Assembly (NCBI RefSeq): GCF_001662305.1
Contig: NZ_BDEP01000007.1
Location: forward strand, 62,001-126,000
From: Halomonas caseinilytica
GTDB lineage: Bacteria; Pseudomonadota; Gammaproteobacteria; Pseudomonadales; Halomonadaceae
Length of the DNA: 64,000 bases
Direction of reading: 5' to 3'
Shown: in pieces, positions 52,492 to 63,183 of the stretch
Numbering within the stretch: position 1 is the stretch's first letter
Layout: every line of letters starts with the position of its first letter
Made by a program: the position numbers and the translations under genes
Notes under the pieces: model-generated
Database searches by the model: none
Seen by the model: only the letters and a program-made list of their open reading frames with translations
What the model was told of the DNA's origin: nothing

Positions 52492-53523
52492 TCAACGATT
52501 GTCGTCGCGGCGTGGCGGCTCGTCGGCTTCCTCGCTATCCGTCCCGGCTCGCTCGTCGCTCGGCGCCTCGGGTTCGGTCGTCGCCGGCTCCTCAGGCGAT
52601 GGCTCGGCTTGCTGCGCCGCATCGACGAGATCCGGCTCGCCGGACCCGGTCACCGCTGGCCCGTTGGCCGGTTGATGGGTCAGCTTGCGCAAGACGCCGC
52701 CAAGCCGCTCGCGGATCTCCTGGCGATGGACGATCATGTCCACGGCACCATGCTCGAGCAGAAACTCGCTGCGCTGGAAGCCCTCGGGCAACTGCTCGCG
52801 AACCGTCTGCTCGATGACCCGGGGGCCGGCAAAGCCGATCAGCGCATTGGGTTCGGCGACATTGAGATCGCCGAGCATGGCCAATGACGCCGATACGCCG
52901 CCGAACACCGGATCGGTCAGCACCGAAATGTAAGGCACGCCGGCCTGCTTGAGTTTCTCCAGGGCAGCAGAGGTCTTGGCCATCTGCATCAGCGAGAACA
53001 GCGCCTCCTGCATGCGCGCCCCGCCCGAAGCGGAGAAGCACACCAGCGGAATGCCTTCATCCAGGGCCTGGGTTGCGGCACGCACGAACTTCTCGCCCAC
53101 CACGGCCCCCATCGAGCCACCCATGAAGGTGAACTCGAAGGCCACGGCCACCACCGGCAGCCCTTCCAGGGTCCCCCGCATGGCCACCAGGCCATCTTTC
53201 TCGCCGGTGGCCTTCTGGGCCGCACTGAGGCGATCCTTGTACTTCTTGGAGTCACGGAACTTGAGACGGTCGACGGGTTCGAGGTCGGCGGCGATTTCCT
53301 CGCGCCCCTCCTTGTCGAGGAACCAGTCCAGCCGCTTGCGTGCCGTCAGTCGCAGATGATGATCACACTTGGGGCAGACGTTGTGGTGCTTTTCGAGTTC
53401 CGGCAGATAAAGCACCGACTCGCACTTCGGGCACTTTCGCCACAGGCCGTCGGGGACGCTCGTACGCCGCTCCTTGCGCTGAATGCGCCCCACCGAGGGC
53501 ACGATCTTGTCTAGCCAGCTCAT
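52492..53523 (-). CDS. accD: acetyl-CoA carboxylase carboxyltransferase beta subunit
   Basis: Half of the carboxyltransferase that makes malonyl-CoA. The zinc ribbon Cys31/Cys34/Cys50/Cys53 (CPKCE...CPKCD) and the carboxyltransferase core with [19 protein letters not shown] and [10 protein letters not shown] are intact. From about residue 285 there is a 55-residue disordered, highly acidic tail (ending PPRRDDNR) absent from E. coli AccD, typical of halophile adaptations. Confidence 0.95.
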   Translation of the reverse strand: MSWLDKIVPSVGRIQRKERRTSVPDGLWRKCPKCESVLYLPELEKHHNVCPKCDHHLRLTARKRLDWFLDKEGREEIAADLEPVDRLKFRDSKKYKDRLSAAQKATGEKDGLVAMRGTLEGLPVVAVAFEFTFMGGSMGAVVGEKFVRAATQALDEGIPLVCFSASGGARMQEALFSLMQMAKTSAALEKLKQAGVPYISVLTDPVFGGVSASLAMLGDLNVAEPNALIGFAGPRVIEQTVREQLPEGFQRSEFLLEHGAVDMIVHRQEIRERLGGVLRKLTHQPANGPAVTGSGEPDLVDAAQQAEPSPEEPATTEPEAPSDERAGTDSEEADEPPRRDDNR

Positions 53524-53550
53524 GTCAGAATCGCTTCCCTTTGTGCTGTC

Positions 53551-53569
53551 GCCCCCGCATGGCGGGGGC
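53551..53569 (-). terminator. hairpin between trpA and accD
   Basis: GCCCCCGC (53551-53558) pairs with GCGGGGGC (53562-53569) across ATG. It lies downstream of trpA on the minus strand and before accD; no T-run follows. The same GCCCCCGC/GCGGGGGC core is used at 30209-30235 and 31872-31898. Confidence 0.55.
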
Positions 53570-53601
53570 CAAGTCGAATCAGTTGGCAGGCCAGGCTGCC
53601 G

Positions 53602-54405
53602 CTAGGCGTCCAGTGCCTGGCGCATCTCACCCAGGACCGCCTCCAGGGCGGCGGGAATCGCCTCGGGTCGTTCGGCGTTTTCGGCGATGCGGCTGACCAG
53701 GGCACTGCCGACGATCACCCCGTCGGCCACACGTCCGACGGCGGCGGCCGAAGCCCCGTCACGAATGCCGAAGCCCACACACAGGGGCAGGTCGGTCATC
53801 TCGCGAAGCGGCGCCAGGTGGGCCGCGATGTCATCGGCATCGGCAGCGGCCCCGCCGGTCACGCCCTTGAGCGAAACATAGTAGAGATACCCTTCGCCAT
53901 GGGCGCATATTGTAGCGGCCCGGGCGCGGGAAGTGGTAGGGGCCACCAGAAAGATCGAGGACAGGCCCCGCGACTCGAGCACCGGCCCCAGCAGATCCGC
54001 CTCTTCCGGCGGCATGTCGACGAGCAGCACGCCATCGACACCGGCCTCGCTGGCCTGGTCGGCGAACGCCTCGAAGCCGAACCGCTCCACGGGATTGAGA
54101 TAGCCCATCAGCACCACCGGCGTCTCGGCGTCGTCACGGCGAAATTCCCTGACCATCTCGAACAGGTGCCCCAGGCGCACGCCATGGCGCAAGGCGCGCT
54201 CGCAGGCCTTCTGGATCACCGGGCCATCGGCCATCGGGTCGGAAAACGGCACCCCCAACTCGATGATATCGGCACCGGCACGCACCAGGGCATGCATGAA
54301 GTCCACCGTATGCGCCGGCGCGGGGTCACCCGCGGTGATGTAGGGAATCAGCGCGCGGCGGCCCTGTGCCTTGAGATCGGCAAAACGTTGATCGATACGG
54401 TTCAT
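53602..54405 (-). CDS. trpA: tryptophan synthase alpha chain
   Basis: Cleaves indole-3-glycerol phosphate to indole. 267 residues with [11 protein letters not shown], catalytic Glu in [28 protein letters not shown] (catalytic Asp) and CVGFGIRDG phosphate loop. Nine bases after trpB. Confidence 0.97.
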   Translation of the reverse strand: MNRIDQRFADLKAQGRRALIPYITAGDPAPAHTVDFMHALVRAGADIIELGVPFSDPMADGPVIQKACERALRHGVRLGHLFEMVREFRRDDAETPVVLMGYLNPVERFGFEAFADQASEAGVDGVLLVDMPPEEADLLGPVLESRGLSSIFLVAPTTSRARAATICAHGEGYLYYVSLKGVTGGAAADADDIAAHLAPLREMTDLPLCVGFGIRDGASAAAVGRVADGVIVGSALVSRIAENAERPEAIPAALEAVLGEMRQALDA

Positions 54406-54414
54406 CAGACTGCC

Positions 54415-55629
<1,215 letters not shown>

Positions 55630-55682
55630 GAAAGACACCTCACAGGATCGGTGTAGGGTTGTAGGTGAAGCGCGAAAGGCGA

Positions 55683-56327
55683 TCAGGCGTCGGCGCGTCG
55701 CACCGCGTCCAGAAAGGCCGTCATGGCATCGACGTCCTTGCATCCGGGCGCAGTCTCGATACCGCCGGAAACATCCACCGCGAAGGGCGCCACCGTCGCG
55801 ATGGCCTCGGCCACATTGGCCGGCGTGAGGCCTCCGGCGAGGATAACAGGTTTTGCCAGGGTTGCGGGGATTCGCGACCAATCGAAGGTCTCGCCGGTTC
55901 CACCGGGCATCCCGGGACGATAGGCGTCCAGCAGCAAGGCCCTGGCACCGGCATGGTCCCGGGCGGCGGTCTCCAGATCCAGGCCATCTCGCATGCGCAG
56001 CGCCTTGATCCAGGGCCGACCGAAGGATGCGCAACACGCCGATGACTCGTCACCATGGAACTGCAGAAGATCGAGATGCTCGGCCGCCCTTTCCACCAAG
56101 GCAGTGTCGGGATCGACGAACAACCCCACCCGGGTGACGAAGGCCGGCACCCGGGCGGCAAGCGACGCCAGCCGCTCGAGATCGATGGCTCGCCGGCTGC
56201 CGGGCCAGAGCACGAATCCCAGGGCATCGGCTCCCAGGGCCACGGCAGCATCCACATCCTCGGCCCGAGTCAGCCCACAGAATTTCACACGGGTCCGCCG
56301 CTTGGGCGTGGCATGATCAAGCATCAT
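55683..56327 (-). CDS. trpF: phosphoribosylanthranilate isomerase
   Basis: Amadori rearrangement step of tryptophan synthesis. About 214 residues; start ATG 56327 or 56324, four to seven bases after GAGGAG. Catalytic Cys in [11 protein letters not shown] and Asp in LLLDAYRPG are visible, with [10 protein letters not shown] and DVSGGIE for phosphate binding. It overlaps the end of truA by 11 bases. Confidence 0.95.
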   Translation of the reverse strand: MMLDHATPKRRTRVKFCGLTRAEDVDAAVALGADALGFVLWPGSRRAIDLERLASLAARVPAFVTRVGLFVDPDTALVERAAEHLDLLQFHGDESSACCASFGRPWIKALRMRDGLDLETAARDHAGARALLLDAYRPGMPGGTGETFDWSRIPATLAKPVILAGGLTPANVAEAIATVAPFAVDVSGGIETAPGCKDVDAMTAFLDAVRRADA

Positions 56328-57252
56328 CGCTCTCCTCGGCATGTTCTGCCTCCGCCACGGGGCGGCCTCGCCGGAATTCGATCATGGGGCAGTCCGGCAA
56401 GGGGCGCTCGCCGGACCACTCCCCCAGGAAAGCCAGCAGATTCGGCCCGAGGGGCTCCCGGGGCAGCGCCCAGCCGGGATCATAGAGAGAGTCGACGAAA
56501 TGCAGGCCACAGGCCGGCGCCGTCACGTCACCCCGGGTCCGATCCCTGAGCGCCAGCAGCCGAGCCAGATAGTCGGTGCCCTGTTCGCCCCGCCCCACGG
56601 TCACCAGGGCGCCGACGATGTTACGGATCATGTGGTGAAGAAAGGCATTGCCCTGTACGTCCACCACCACCAGGGGGCCGTGACGATGAACCTCGATGAA
56701 ATGCAGATGCCGCCAGGGCGTCTTCGACTGGCAGCCGGCCGCGCGAAAGCTCGAAAAGTCGTGCTCGCCCACCAGGACCTGGGCCGCCTCGTGCATCGCC
56801 TCGGCGTCCAGCGGGTCGCGGCACCAGGTCACATTGGCCCGCTCCAGAACGGGGCGACTGGGCTGGTTGAGCAGCACATAGCGGTAACGCCGCGCCAGCG
56901 CCTTGAAGCGGGCATGGAAGTCATCCCCCACCGGCTTGATCCAGCGTACGGCAATATCACGCGGCAAGTTGGCATTGGTGCCGAACACCCAGGCTTTCTG
57001 GGAGCGAGCAGCCGGCGGATCGAAATGCACGATCTGGCGGGTCGCGTGGACGCCGGAGTCGGTACGTCCGCTGGCATGTACCCGCACCGCGGCACCGGCC
57101 ACCCGCGACAGCGCCGCCTCGAGCGAAGCCTGCACCGAGGCGGCGTGCTTGAGACGCTGCCAGCCACAATACTGGCTGCCGTCATACTCCACGGCCATGG
57201 CCAGGCGGCCGGTCAAGGGATGGTGCTCGTCGAGGCGTTGAAAGAGACTCAT
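56317..57252 (-). CDS. truA: tRNA pseudouridine(38-40) synthase
   Basis: Makes pseudouridine at positions 38-40 of tRNA anticodon arms. Catalytic Asp65 is in SGRTDSGVHA. Also seen: YDGSQYCGWQR and GNAFLHHMIRNIVGALV. 311 residues, about 40 longer than E. coli, with an acidic C-terminal tail ([10 protein letters not shown]). It follows asd directly, without the fimV-type gene often found between them. Confidence 0.95.
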   Translation of the reverse strand: MSLFQRLDEHHPLTGRLAMAVEYDGSQYCGWQRLKHAASVQASLEAALSRVAGAAVRVHASGRTDSGVHATRQIVHFDPPAARSQKAWVFGTNANLPRDIAVRWIKPVGDDFHARFKALARRYRYVLLNQPSRPVLERANVTWCRDPLDAEAMHEAAQVLVGEHDFSSFRAAGCQSKTPWRHLHFIEVHRHGPLVVVDVQGNAFLHHMIRNIVGALVTVGRGEQGTDYLARLLALRDRTRGDVTAPACGLHFVDSLYDPGWALPREPLGPNLLAFLGEWSGERPLPDCPMIEFRRGRPVAEAEHAEESDDA

Positions 57253-57369
57253 GGCGCTGTCGGGTCGGTGGTTGGCAAAATCCGCCGGCAGTGTGCCGAC
57301 AGTGGCATGGACGATGCCGGGGCATTATCCCCGCCGAGCGGGAGGAACGCCACCCACGCCGGGGAATGG

Positions 57370-57411
57370 GCAACAAAAACACACAAGGGCGCCCCTTCCG
57401 GGACGCCCCTT
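57370..57411 (-). terminator. terminator after asd
   Basis: AAGGGCG-C-CCC (57385-57395) pairs with GGG-A-CGCCC-C-TT (57400-57411) with one mismatch and one bulge. On the minus strand the stem is followed by GTGTGTTTTTGTTG, a real T-rich tail. A CGTCATTGCGAGG 13-mer, a sequence common at the ends of dispersed bacterial repeats, lies just upstream on the minus strand (57430-57418). Confidence 0.75.
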
Positions 57412-57462
57412 CCGTGGCCTCGCAATGACGATGTCCGCCTTCGGGCGCCACCGTCCAGGACC

Positions 57463-58575
57463 TTACTGTTCGCGCAGGATCTTGAGCATCCGCTTGAGCG
57501 GCTCCGCCGCCCCCCACAGCAACTGGTCGCCGACGCTGAAGGCGGAAAGGTATTCACCGCCCATGGCCAGCTTGCGCAGGCGCCCCACCGGCACGGTCAG
57601 GGTGCCGGTAGCAGCGGCCGGTGTCAGGCCGTCGTTGGTGGCATCCTTGTCGTTGGGAATCAGCTTGACCCAGTCGTTGTGGGTCGCGATGCGCTCCTCG
57701 ATCTCGTCGAGCGGCACATCCTGCTTGAGCTTGATGGTAAAGGCCTGGCTGTGGGAGCGCATGGCACCGATGCGTACGCAGAGCCCATCGATGGGCACCG
57801 GATTGTCCTGCCGACCGAGAATCTTGTTGGTCTCCACCGAGCCCTTCCACTCTTCGCGACTCTGGCCGTTGTCGAGCTTGGAGTCGATCCAGGGCAGCAG
57901 GCTACCGGCCAGCGGCGCACCGAAGTTGTCGACCGGGAAGTCGCCGCCGCGCATGGCCGCGGTGACCTTGCGGTCGATGTCGAGGATGGCGCTGCCGGGG
58001 TCGGCCAGCTCCGTGGAAACGCTGTCGCGCAGCGCTCCCATCTGGTTGAGCAGCTCGCGCATGTGCTTGGCGCCGGAGCCGGAAGCCGCCTGATAGGTCA
58101 TGGAGGTCATCCACTCGACCATATCGGCCTCGAACAGGCCACCCAGGCCCATCATCATCAGGCTGACGGTGCAGTTGCCGCCGACGAAGGTCCTGGCCCC
58201 ACGGGCCAGTTGCTCGTCGATGACCTTGCGGTTGACCGGGTCCAGCACGATGGTGGCCTCGTCGGCCATGCGCAAGGTGCTGGCGGCATCGATCCAGTAG
58301 CCTTTCCAGCCGCCGCCGCGCAGATCATCAAAGACCTTCTTGGTGTAGTCGCCGCCCTGGCAGGTGACGATCACGTCAAGGACCTTCAGCGCTTCCAGGT
58401 CGAAGGCATCCTTCAGCGGAGGCACGTCCACGCCGACGTCGGGGCCAGGCTGACCGACCTGGGAGGTGGTGAAGAAGACCGGCTCGATGCCATTGAAGTC
58501 TCCATCTTCCACCATGCGTTGCATGAGCACGGAGCCCACCATGCCACGCCATCCGACAAAACCGACTTTCAACAT
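57463..58575 (-). CDS. asd: aspartate-semialdehyde dehydrogenase
   Basis: Reduces aspartyl phosphate to the semialdehyde for Lys, Thr, Met and cell-wall synthesis. 370 residues from ATG 58575 (GGAGG six bases upstream). N-terminal [14 protein letters not shown] binds NADP and Cys135 in GGNCTVSL is catalytic. [11 protein letters not shown] is conserved. Confidence 0.96.
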   Translation of the reverse strand: MLKVGFVGWRGMVGSVLMQRMVEDGDFNGIEPVFFTTSQVGQPGPDVGVDVPPLKDAFDLEALKVLDVIVTCQGGDYTKKVFDDLRGGGWKGYWIDAASTLRMADEATIVLDPVNRKVIDEQLARGARTFVGGNCTVSLMMMGLGGLFEADMVEWMTSMTYQAASGSGAKHMRELLNQMGALRDSVSTELADPGSAILDIDRKVTAAMRGGDFPVDNFGAPLAGSLLPWIDSKLDNGQSREEWKGSVETNKILGRQDNPVPIDGLCVRIGAMRSHSQAFTIKLKQDVPLDEIEERIATHNDWVKLIPNDKDATNDGLTPAAATGTLTVPVGRLRKLAMGGEYLSAFSVGDQLLWGAAEPLKRMLKILREQ

Positions 58576-58678
58576 GTGAAGTCCTCCAGAAAAAGTGAAC
58601 CTGTTAGTATACAGCAAGCTGCGCCGAGCATCGACGCGGCATCCGGACAGCCTCTGGGCTCATGTCCGGTCGACGTTC

Positions 58679-59758
58679 CTACGGCGTCTCGAAGGCTGCC
58701 AGCACGGCATCGCCCATCTCGGCGGTCGACACCGCGCGCTCGCCTTCGGCGGCGATATCGGCGGTTCTAAGGCCATCATCCAGCACCTTGCCGACAGCGG
58801 CTTCGATACGCTCGGCCAGCGCCGGCTCGCCCAGCGAATAGCGCAACATCATGGCCACGGAGAGAATGGTCGCCAGGGGGTTCGCCAGTCCCTGGCCGGC
58901 GATGTCCGGCGCGCTGCCGTGGCAGGGCTCGTACATGCCCTGCCCGCTCTCGTTGAGTGACGCCGAGGGCAGCATGCCGATCGACCCTGTCAGCATGGCC
59001 GCGGCATCGGAGAGGATGTCGCCGAACATGTTGCCGGTGACCACCACGTCGAACTGCTTGGGCGCGCGGACCAGTTGCATGGCAGCATTGTCGACGTACA
59101 TGTGCGACAACTCGACGTCCGGATATTCCGGCGCCAGGCGCTCCATGACCTCGCGCCACAGCATGGTCACCTCGAGCACGTTGGCCTTGTCGACCGAACA
59201 CAGTTTCTTGCCGCGTTTCCGGGCCATCTCGAAGGCCATGCGACCGATGCGCTCGATCTCGGCTTCGGCGTAGACATAGGTGTTGTAGCCCACCCGCTGG
59301 CCGTTGCGCTCCTCGATGCCGCGCGGCTGACCGAAGTAGATGCCACCGGTCAGCTCGCGCACGATCATGATGTCGAGGCCGGCGACCAGCTCGGGCTTGA
59401 GACTCGAGGCCCCGGCCAGCTGCGGATAGAGCAGCGCCGGTCGCAGGTTGCCGAACAGGCCGAGCTCCTTGCGCAGGCCCAGCAGGCCCTTCTCGGGACG
59501 CTTGCTGATGTCCTCGAGCTTGTCCCACTTGGGACCGCCCACGGCCCCGAGCAGCACGGCATCGGCGGCCTTGGCCCTAGTCAGAGTGCCTTCCGGCAGC
59601 GGCGAGCCCTCGAGATCATAAGCGGCACCGCCAACCGGCGCCTCTTCCACCTCGACATCCAATCCCTGCGCCTGGCAGGCGGCCAGCACCCGGCTGGCCT
59701 GGGCGGTGATCTCCGGGCCAATGCCATCGCCCGGGAGAACCAGAATCTTGCGTGTCAT
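58679..59758 (-). CDS. leuB: 3-isopropylmalate dehydrogenase
   Basis: Oxidative decarboxylation in leucine synthesis. 359 residues from ATG 59758 (AAGGAA upstream). [29 protein letters not shown] and [15 protein letters not shown] (metal/substrate) and [15 protein letters not shown] (cofactor) are intact. The gap to leuD (204 bases) contains copy 2 of the structured repeat. Confidence 0.97.
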   Translation of the reverse strand: MTRKILVLPGDGIGPEITAQASRVLAACQAQGLDVEVEEAPVGGAAYDLEGSPLPEGTLTRAKAADAVLLGAVGGPKWDKLEDISKRPEKGLLGLRKELGLFGNLRPALLYPQLAGASSLKPELVAGLDIMIVRELTGGIYFGQPRGIEERNGQRVGYNTYVYAEAEIERIGRMAFEMARKRGKKLCSVDKANVLEVTMLWREVMERLAPEYPDVELSHMYVDNAAMQLVRAPKQFDVVVTGNMFGDILSDAAAMLTGSIGMLPSASLNESGQGMYEPCHGSAPDIAGQGLANPLATILSVAMMLRYSLGEPALAERIEAAVGKVLDDGLRTADIAAEGERAVSTAEMGDAVLAAFETP

Positions 59759-59796
59759 CGTGTTTTCCTTGTTGAGTGGGCGGAGCTGATTCGGCG

Positions 59797-59879
59797 GCAG
59801 GCCGTCGAGGAGGCGCTGTAAACCCATCCGTGGGCGCTACCGACGCCATCCCTGGCGTCGGACCTCCTCTCCGGCCTGC
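59797..59879 (-). repeat. structured dispersed repeat, copy 2
   Basis: Minus-strand element in the leuD-leuB gap. On the plus strand GCAGGCCG (59797-59804) pairs with CGGCCTGC (59872-59879). Inside is the hairpin CCGACGCCA / TGGCGTCGG (59840-59861). It matches copy 1 in layout and length; see 19990-20074. Confidence 0.8.
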
Positions 59880-59962
59880 TCCCGACGCTCCGCTGCCATA
59901 TGCGTTGAGAAGCCGACCCTGATCGGCACCGGCCGTTAAGGCGGAGCGCCTCTCTTGCCGAT

Positions 59963-60607
59963 TCAGGCTTCCCGAAACAGCCAGGGGCGCTCCGCCCTGT
60001 GCCGTTTTTCGAACGCATGGATGGCGTCTTCGTCCTGCAGGGTGATGCCGATGTCGTCGAGTCCTTCGAGCAGGCAGTGCTTGCGAAAGGCATCCACTTC
60101 AAACTCGAGCACCTCTCCCGACGGTGTAATGACGCGCTGCTGCTCCAGATCCACGTCGAGGCGATAGCCCTCGTTCGCCGCCACTTCCTCGAACAACCGG
60201 TCGACCTCGGCCTCGGAAAGCTTGATCAGCAGGATGCCGTTCTTGAAGGCGTTGTTGTAGAAGATGTCGGCGAAACTCGGGGCAATCACCACCCGGAAGC
60301 CATAATCGGCCAACGCCCAGGGCGCATGCTCGCGGGAGCTGCCGCAACCGAAGTTCTGGCGCGCCAGCAGGATGCTCGCCCCCTGGTAACGAGGCTGATT
60401 GAGCACGAAGTCCGGGTTGAGCGGACGCCCCGAGACGTCCTGGCCGGGCTGACCTTCGTCGAGGTAGCGCAGCTCATCGAACAGGTTGACGCCAAAGCCG
60501 CTGCGCTTGATCGACTTCAGGAACTGCTTGGGAATGATCAGGTCGGTGTCGACGTTGGCGCGATCCAGCGGCGCAACAAGGCCGTCGAGACGTTCGAATT
60601 TCTGCAT
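59963..60607 (-). CDS. leuD: 3-isopropylmalate dehydratase small subunit
   Basis: Small subunit of the LeuCD isomerase, 214 residues. Family motifs [32 protein letters not shown] (in part) and [15 protein letters not shown] are present. Four bases after the leuC stop region, so co-translated. Confidence 0.97.
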   Translation of the reverse strand: MQKFERLDGLVAPLDRANVDTDLIIPKQFLKSIKRSGFGVNLFDELRYLDEGQPGQDVSGRPLNPDFVLNQPRYQGASILLARQNFGCGSSREHAPWALADYGFRVVIAPSFADIFYNNAFKNGILLIKLSEAEVDRLFEEVAANEGYRLDVDLEQQRVITPSGEVLEFEVDAFRKHCLLEGLDDIGITLQDEDAIHAFEKRHRAERPWLFREA

Positions 60608-60610
60608 GGC

Positions 60611-62050
60611 TCAAGCCTCCTGAGCTTCGGCATCGAAGTGGCGAACATCTACGAAGTGACCAGCGATGGCAGCCGCGGCGGCCATCGCCGGGCTCACCAG
60701 ATGGGTCCGGCCGCCATAGCCCTGGCGCCCCTCGAAGTTGCGATTCGAGGTCGAGGCGCAATGCTCGCCGGCACCCAACTTGTCGGCATTCATGGCCAAG
60801 CACATGGAACAGCCTGGCTCGCGCCACTCGAAGCCGGCATCGATGAAGATCCGGTCGAGTCCCTCCTCCTCGGCCTGGCGCTTCACCACCCCGGAGCCGG
60901 GCACCACCATGGCCAGGGCAATCGAGTCGGCGACCTTGTGGCCCTTGGCAACCTTGGCCGCCGCGCGCAGGTCCTCGATGCGCGAATTGGTGCAGGAGCC
61001 GATGAAGACCTTGTCGAGCCGGATATCAGTGATCTTCTGCTTCGGCGCCAGCCCCATGTATTCCAGCGCCCGCGTGATGCCGGTGCGCGTCGTGTCGTCC
61101 TCGGCATCGGCCGGATCGGGCACCTCGCCGCCGATACCGGTGACCATCTCCGGGCTGGTGCCCCAGGAGACCTGAGGCTCGATCTCGGCGGCATCCAGGG
61201 TCACCACCTTGTCGAACTCGGCGTCGGCATCGGACACCAGGTTCCGCCAATCGGCCACCGCCGCCTCCCACTGTTCGCCCCGGGGGGCGTAGTGGCGATC
61301 GCGGAGGTAATCGATGGTCGTGTCGTCCACGGCGATGAGTCCGACTCGCGCACCGGCTTCGATGGCCATGTTGCAGACCGTCATCCGGCCCTCCATGGAG
61401 AGCCCACGAATGGCACTACCGGCAAACTCGATGGCGTAACCCGTACCTCCGGCGGTGCCGATACGGCCGATGATGGCCAGGACCACGTCCTTGGCGGTAA
61501 CGCCCTCGCCAAGCTCGCCTTCCACTCGCACCTGCATGTTCTTCATCTTCTGGGCCAGCAGGCACTGGGTAGCCAGCACGTGCTCCACCTCGGAGGTGCC
61601 GATGCCATGAGAAAGCGCCGCAAAGGCGCCGTGGGTCGCCGTGTGGGAGTCCCCGCAGACGACGGTCATGCCGGGCAGGGTCGCCCCCTGTTCCGGGCCC
61701 ACCACATGGACGATGCCCTGGCGCGGGTCATTGATGCGGAATTCCTCGATGCCGAAGGATTCGCAGTTGTCGTCCAGAGTCTGCACCTGGATCAGCGACA
61801 CCGGATCCTTGATCCCGGCGTTGCCCTCGGCACGTTCCAGCAAGGTGGTCGGCACGTTGTGATCCGGGGTCGCCAGGTTGGCATCCAGCCGCCAGGGCCG
61901 GCGTCCTGCCAGTCGCAGCCCCTCGAAGGCCTGGGGCGAAGTCACTTCGTGCAGCAGATGCCGGTCGATGTAGATCAGCGCGGTACCATCGTCGCGCTCC
62001 TTCACCAGATGCTGCGACCACAGCTTGTCATAGAGTGTCTGGCCTGGCAT
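60611..62050 (-). CDS. leuC: 3-isopropylmalate dehydratase large subunit
   Basis: Aconitase-family [4Fe-4S] enzyme, 479 residues. Cluster cysteines are in [12 protein letters not shown] and [21 protein letters not shown] and [17 protein letters not shown]-like segment ([16 protein letters not shown]) are conserved. First gene of leuCDB, divergent from a LysR regulator. Confidence 0.97.
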   Translation of the reverse strand: MPGQTLYDKLWSQHLVKERDDGTALIYIDRHLLHEVTSPQAFEGLRLAGRRPWRLDANLATPDHNVPTTLLERAEGNAGIKDPVSLIQVQTLDDNCESFGIEEFRINDPRQGIVHVVGPEQGATLPGMTVVCGDSHTATHGAFAALSHGIGTSEVEHVLATQCLLAQKMKNMQVRVEGELGEGVTAKDVVLAIIGRIGTAGGTGYAIEFAGSAIRGLSMEGRMTVCNMAIEAGARVGLIAVDDTTIDYLRDRHYAPRGEQWEAAVADWRNLVSDADAEFDKVVTLDAAEIEPQVSWGTSPEMVTGIGGEVPDPADAEDDTTRTGITRALEYMGLAPKQKITDIRLDKVFIGSCTNSRIEDLRAAAKVAKGHKVADSIALAMVVPGSGVVKRQAEEEGLDRIFIDAGFEWREPGCSMCLAMNADKLGAGEHCASTSNRNFEGRQGYGGRTHLVSPAMAAAAAIAGHFVDVRHFDAEAQEA

Positions 62051-62171
62051 GTCATCCTCCCGGGCAGGGCCTGTCTGGGCGTCACGGTCGGCAATTCGCT
62101 TGCCGTTATATCGTTGATTCGAGTGTCACGCGGCGCGCACATAAAAGCAATTCATGTTATTTATTTATTGG

Positions 62172-62186
62172 ATTCCTTTCTGGAAT
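62172..62186. promoter_or_regulatory. LysR-type binding site candidate between leuC and the LysR gene
   Basis: ATTCC-N5-GGAAT, containing T-N11-A as in LysR boxes, 21 bases upstream of the LysR start in an AT-rich divergent region (62051-62206). Confidence 0.45.
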
Positions 62187-62206
62187 GCAATTAAAGGAGA
62201 GACGGC

Positions 62207-63103
62207 GTGGACACGCAAAGCCTGCAGGCCTTCCTGGCCGTGGCCGACAGCGGCAGCTTCTCCCGGGCCGCCGAGCAGTTGCACCTGACTCAGCCGGCAG
62301 TCAGCAAGCGCATTGCCGTGCTCGAGGGGCAGATCGACGCCAGGCTCTTCGATCGCATCGGCCGGCGCGTTGCGCTGACCGAAGCCGGTCGACTGCTGCT
62401 GCCCCGAGCCCGGCGCATCCTGGTGATGGTCGACGACAGTCGCCGAGCGCTCGGCAACCTCAGAGGCGACGTCGCTGGTCGCCTGACTCTGGCGACCAGT
62501 CATCACCTCGGGCTGCATCGCTTGCCATCGTTGCTCGAGCGCTATACCCGTTGTCATCCCGAAGTGCGTCTGGACCTGCATTTCCTGGACTCCGAGCAGG
62601 CCTACCAAGGCGTGCTCGACGGAGAACTCGAGATCGCCGCGGCGACCCTGGCACCACATCCCGATGCCCAGCTGGAAACCGTGCCGGTCTGGATCGACCG
62701 CCTCTGCTTCGTCTGCGCCGAGGATCATCCGCTGGCCCGGCGCCGCCATCTGGCCCTGCATGAACTGTGCGATCACGATGCCGTGCTGCCCGGCCCACTG
62801 ACCTTTACCCGCACCCTGATCGAATCGCGCTTCGCGGCCGCCGGCCTGGACCTGCCGGTGGCGATTTCCACCAATTACCTAGAGACCCTCAAGATGATGG
62901 CCAGCATCGGCCTGGGCTGGAGCCTGCTGCCCGAAAGCATGGTGGTCGGCGAGTTGCACGAACTCGACGTGGACCACCCCCCCATCCATCGCCCCCTGGG
63001 ATATCTGGTCCACCGTAGTCGCACGCTTTCCAACGCTGCCCGAGCGATGCTCGACATGTTCGATGCCGCTCGCACCCCCGAAGCGCTCGCCTGGCGAGAA
63101 TGA
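62207..63103 (+). CDS. LysR family transcriptional regulator
   Basis: 298 residues from GTG 62207 (AAAGGAG seven bases before). N-terminal HTH (SFSRAAEQLHLTQPAVSKRIAVLE, in part, about 17-40) and a periplasmic-binding-like effector domain. Divergent from leuC by 156 bases, the same layout as in Pseudomonas, so it probably controls leuCDB. Ligand unknown. Confidence 0.88.
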   Translation: MDTQSLQAFLAVADSGSFSRAAEQLHLTQPAVSKRIAVLEGQIDARLFDRIGRRVALTEAGRLLLPRARRILVMVDDSRRALGNLRGDVAGRLTLATSHHLGLHRLPSLLERYTRCHPEVRLDLHFLDSEQAYQGVLDGELEIAAATLAPHPDAQLETVPVWIDRLCFVCAEDHPLARRRHLALHELCDHDAVLPGPLTFTRTLIESRFAAAGLDLPVAISTNYLETLKMMASIGLGWSLLPESMVVGELHELDVDHPPIHRPLGYLVHRSRTLSNAARAMLDMFDAARTPEALAWRE

Positions 63104-63183
63104 GCGATGCGATAGCCATGCGCTGACTTGTGACCGTCGGCGTGCTTGCTTAGGATGCTATGAATTTCCCCAGAACCTCCCAC

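Noticed and set aside
56341-58770. 809-codon plus-strand open frame spanning truA and asd
   Set aside because: Runs antisense through two well-supported genes and an intergenic terminator; no family features.
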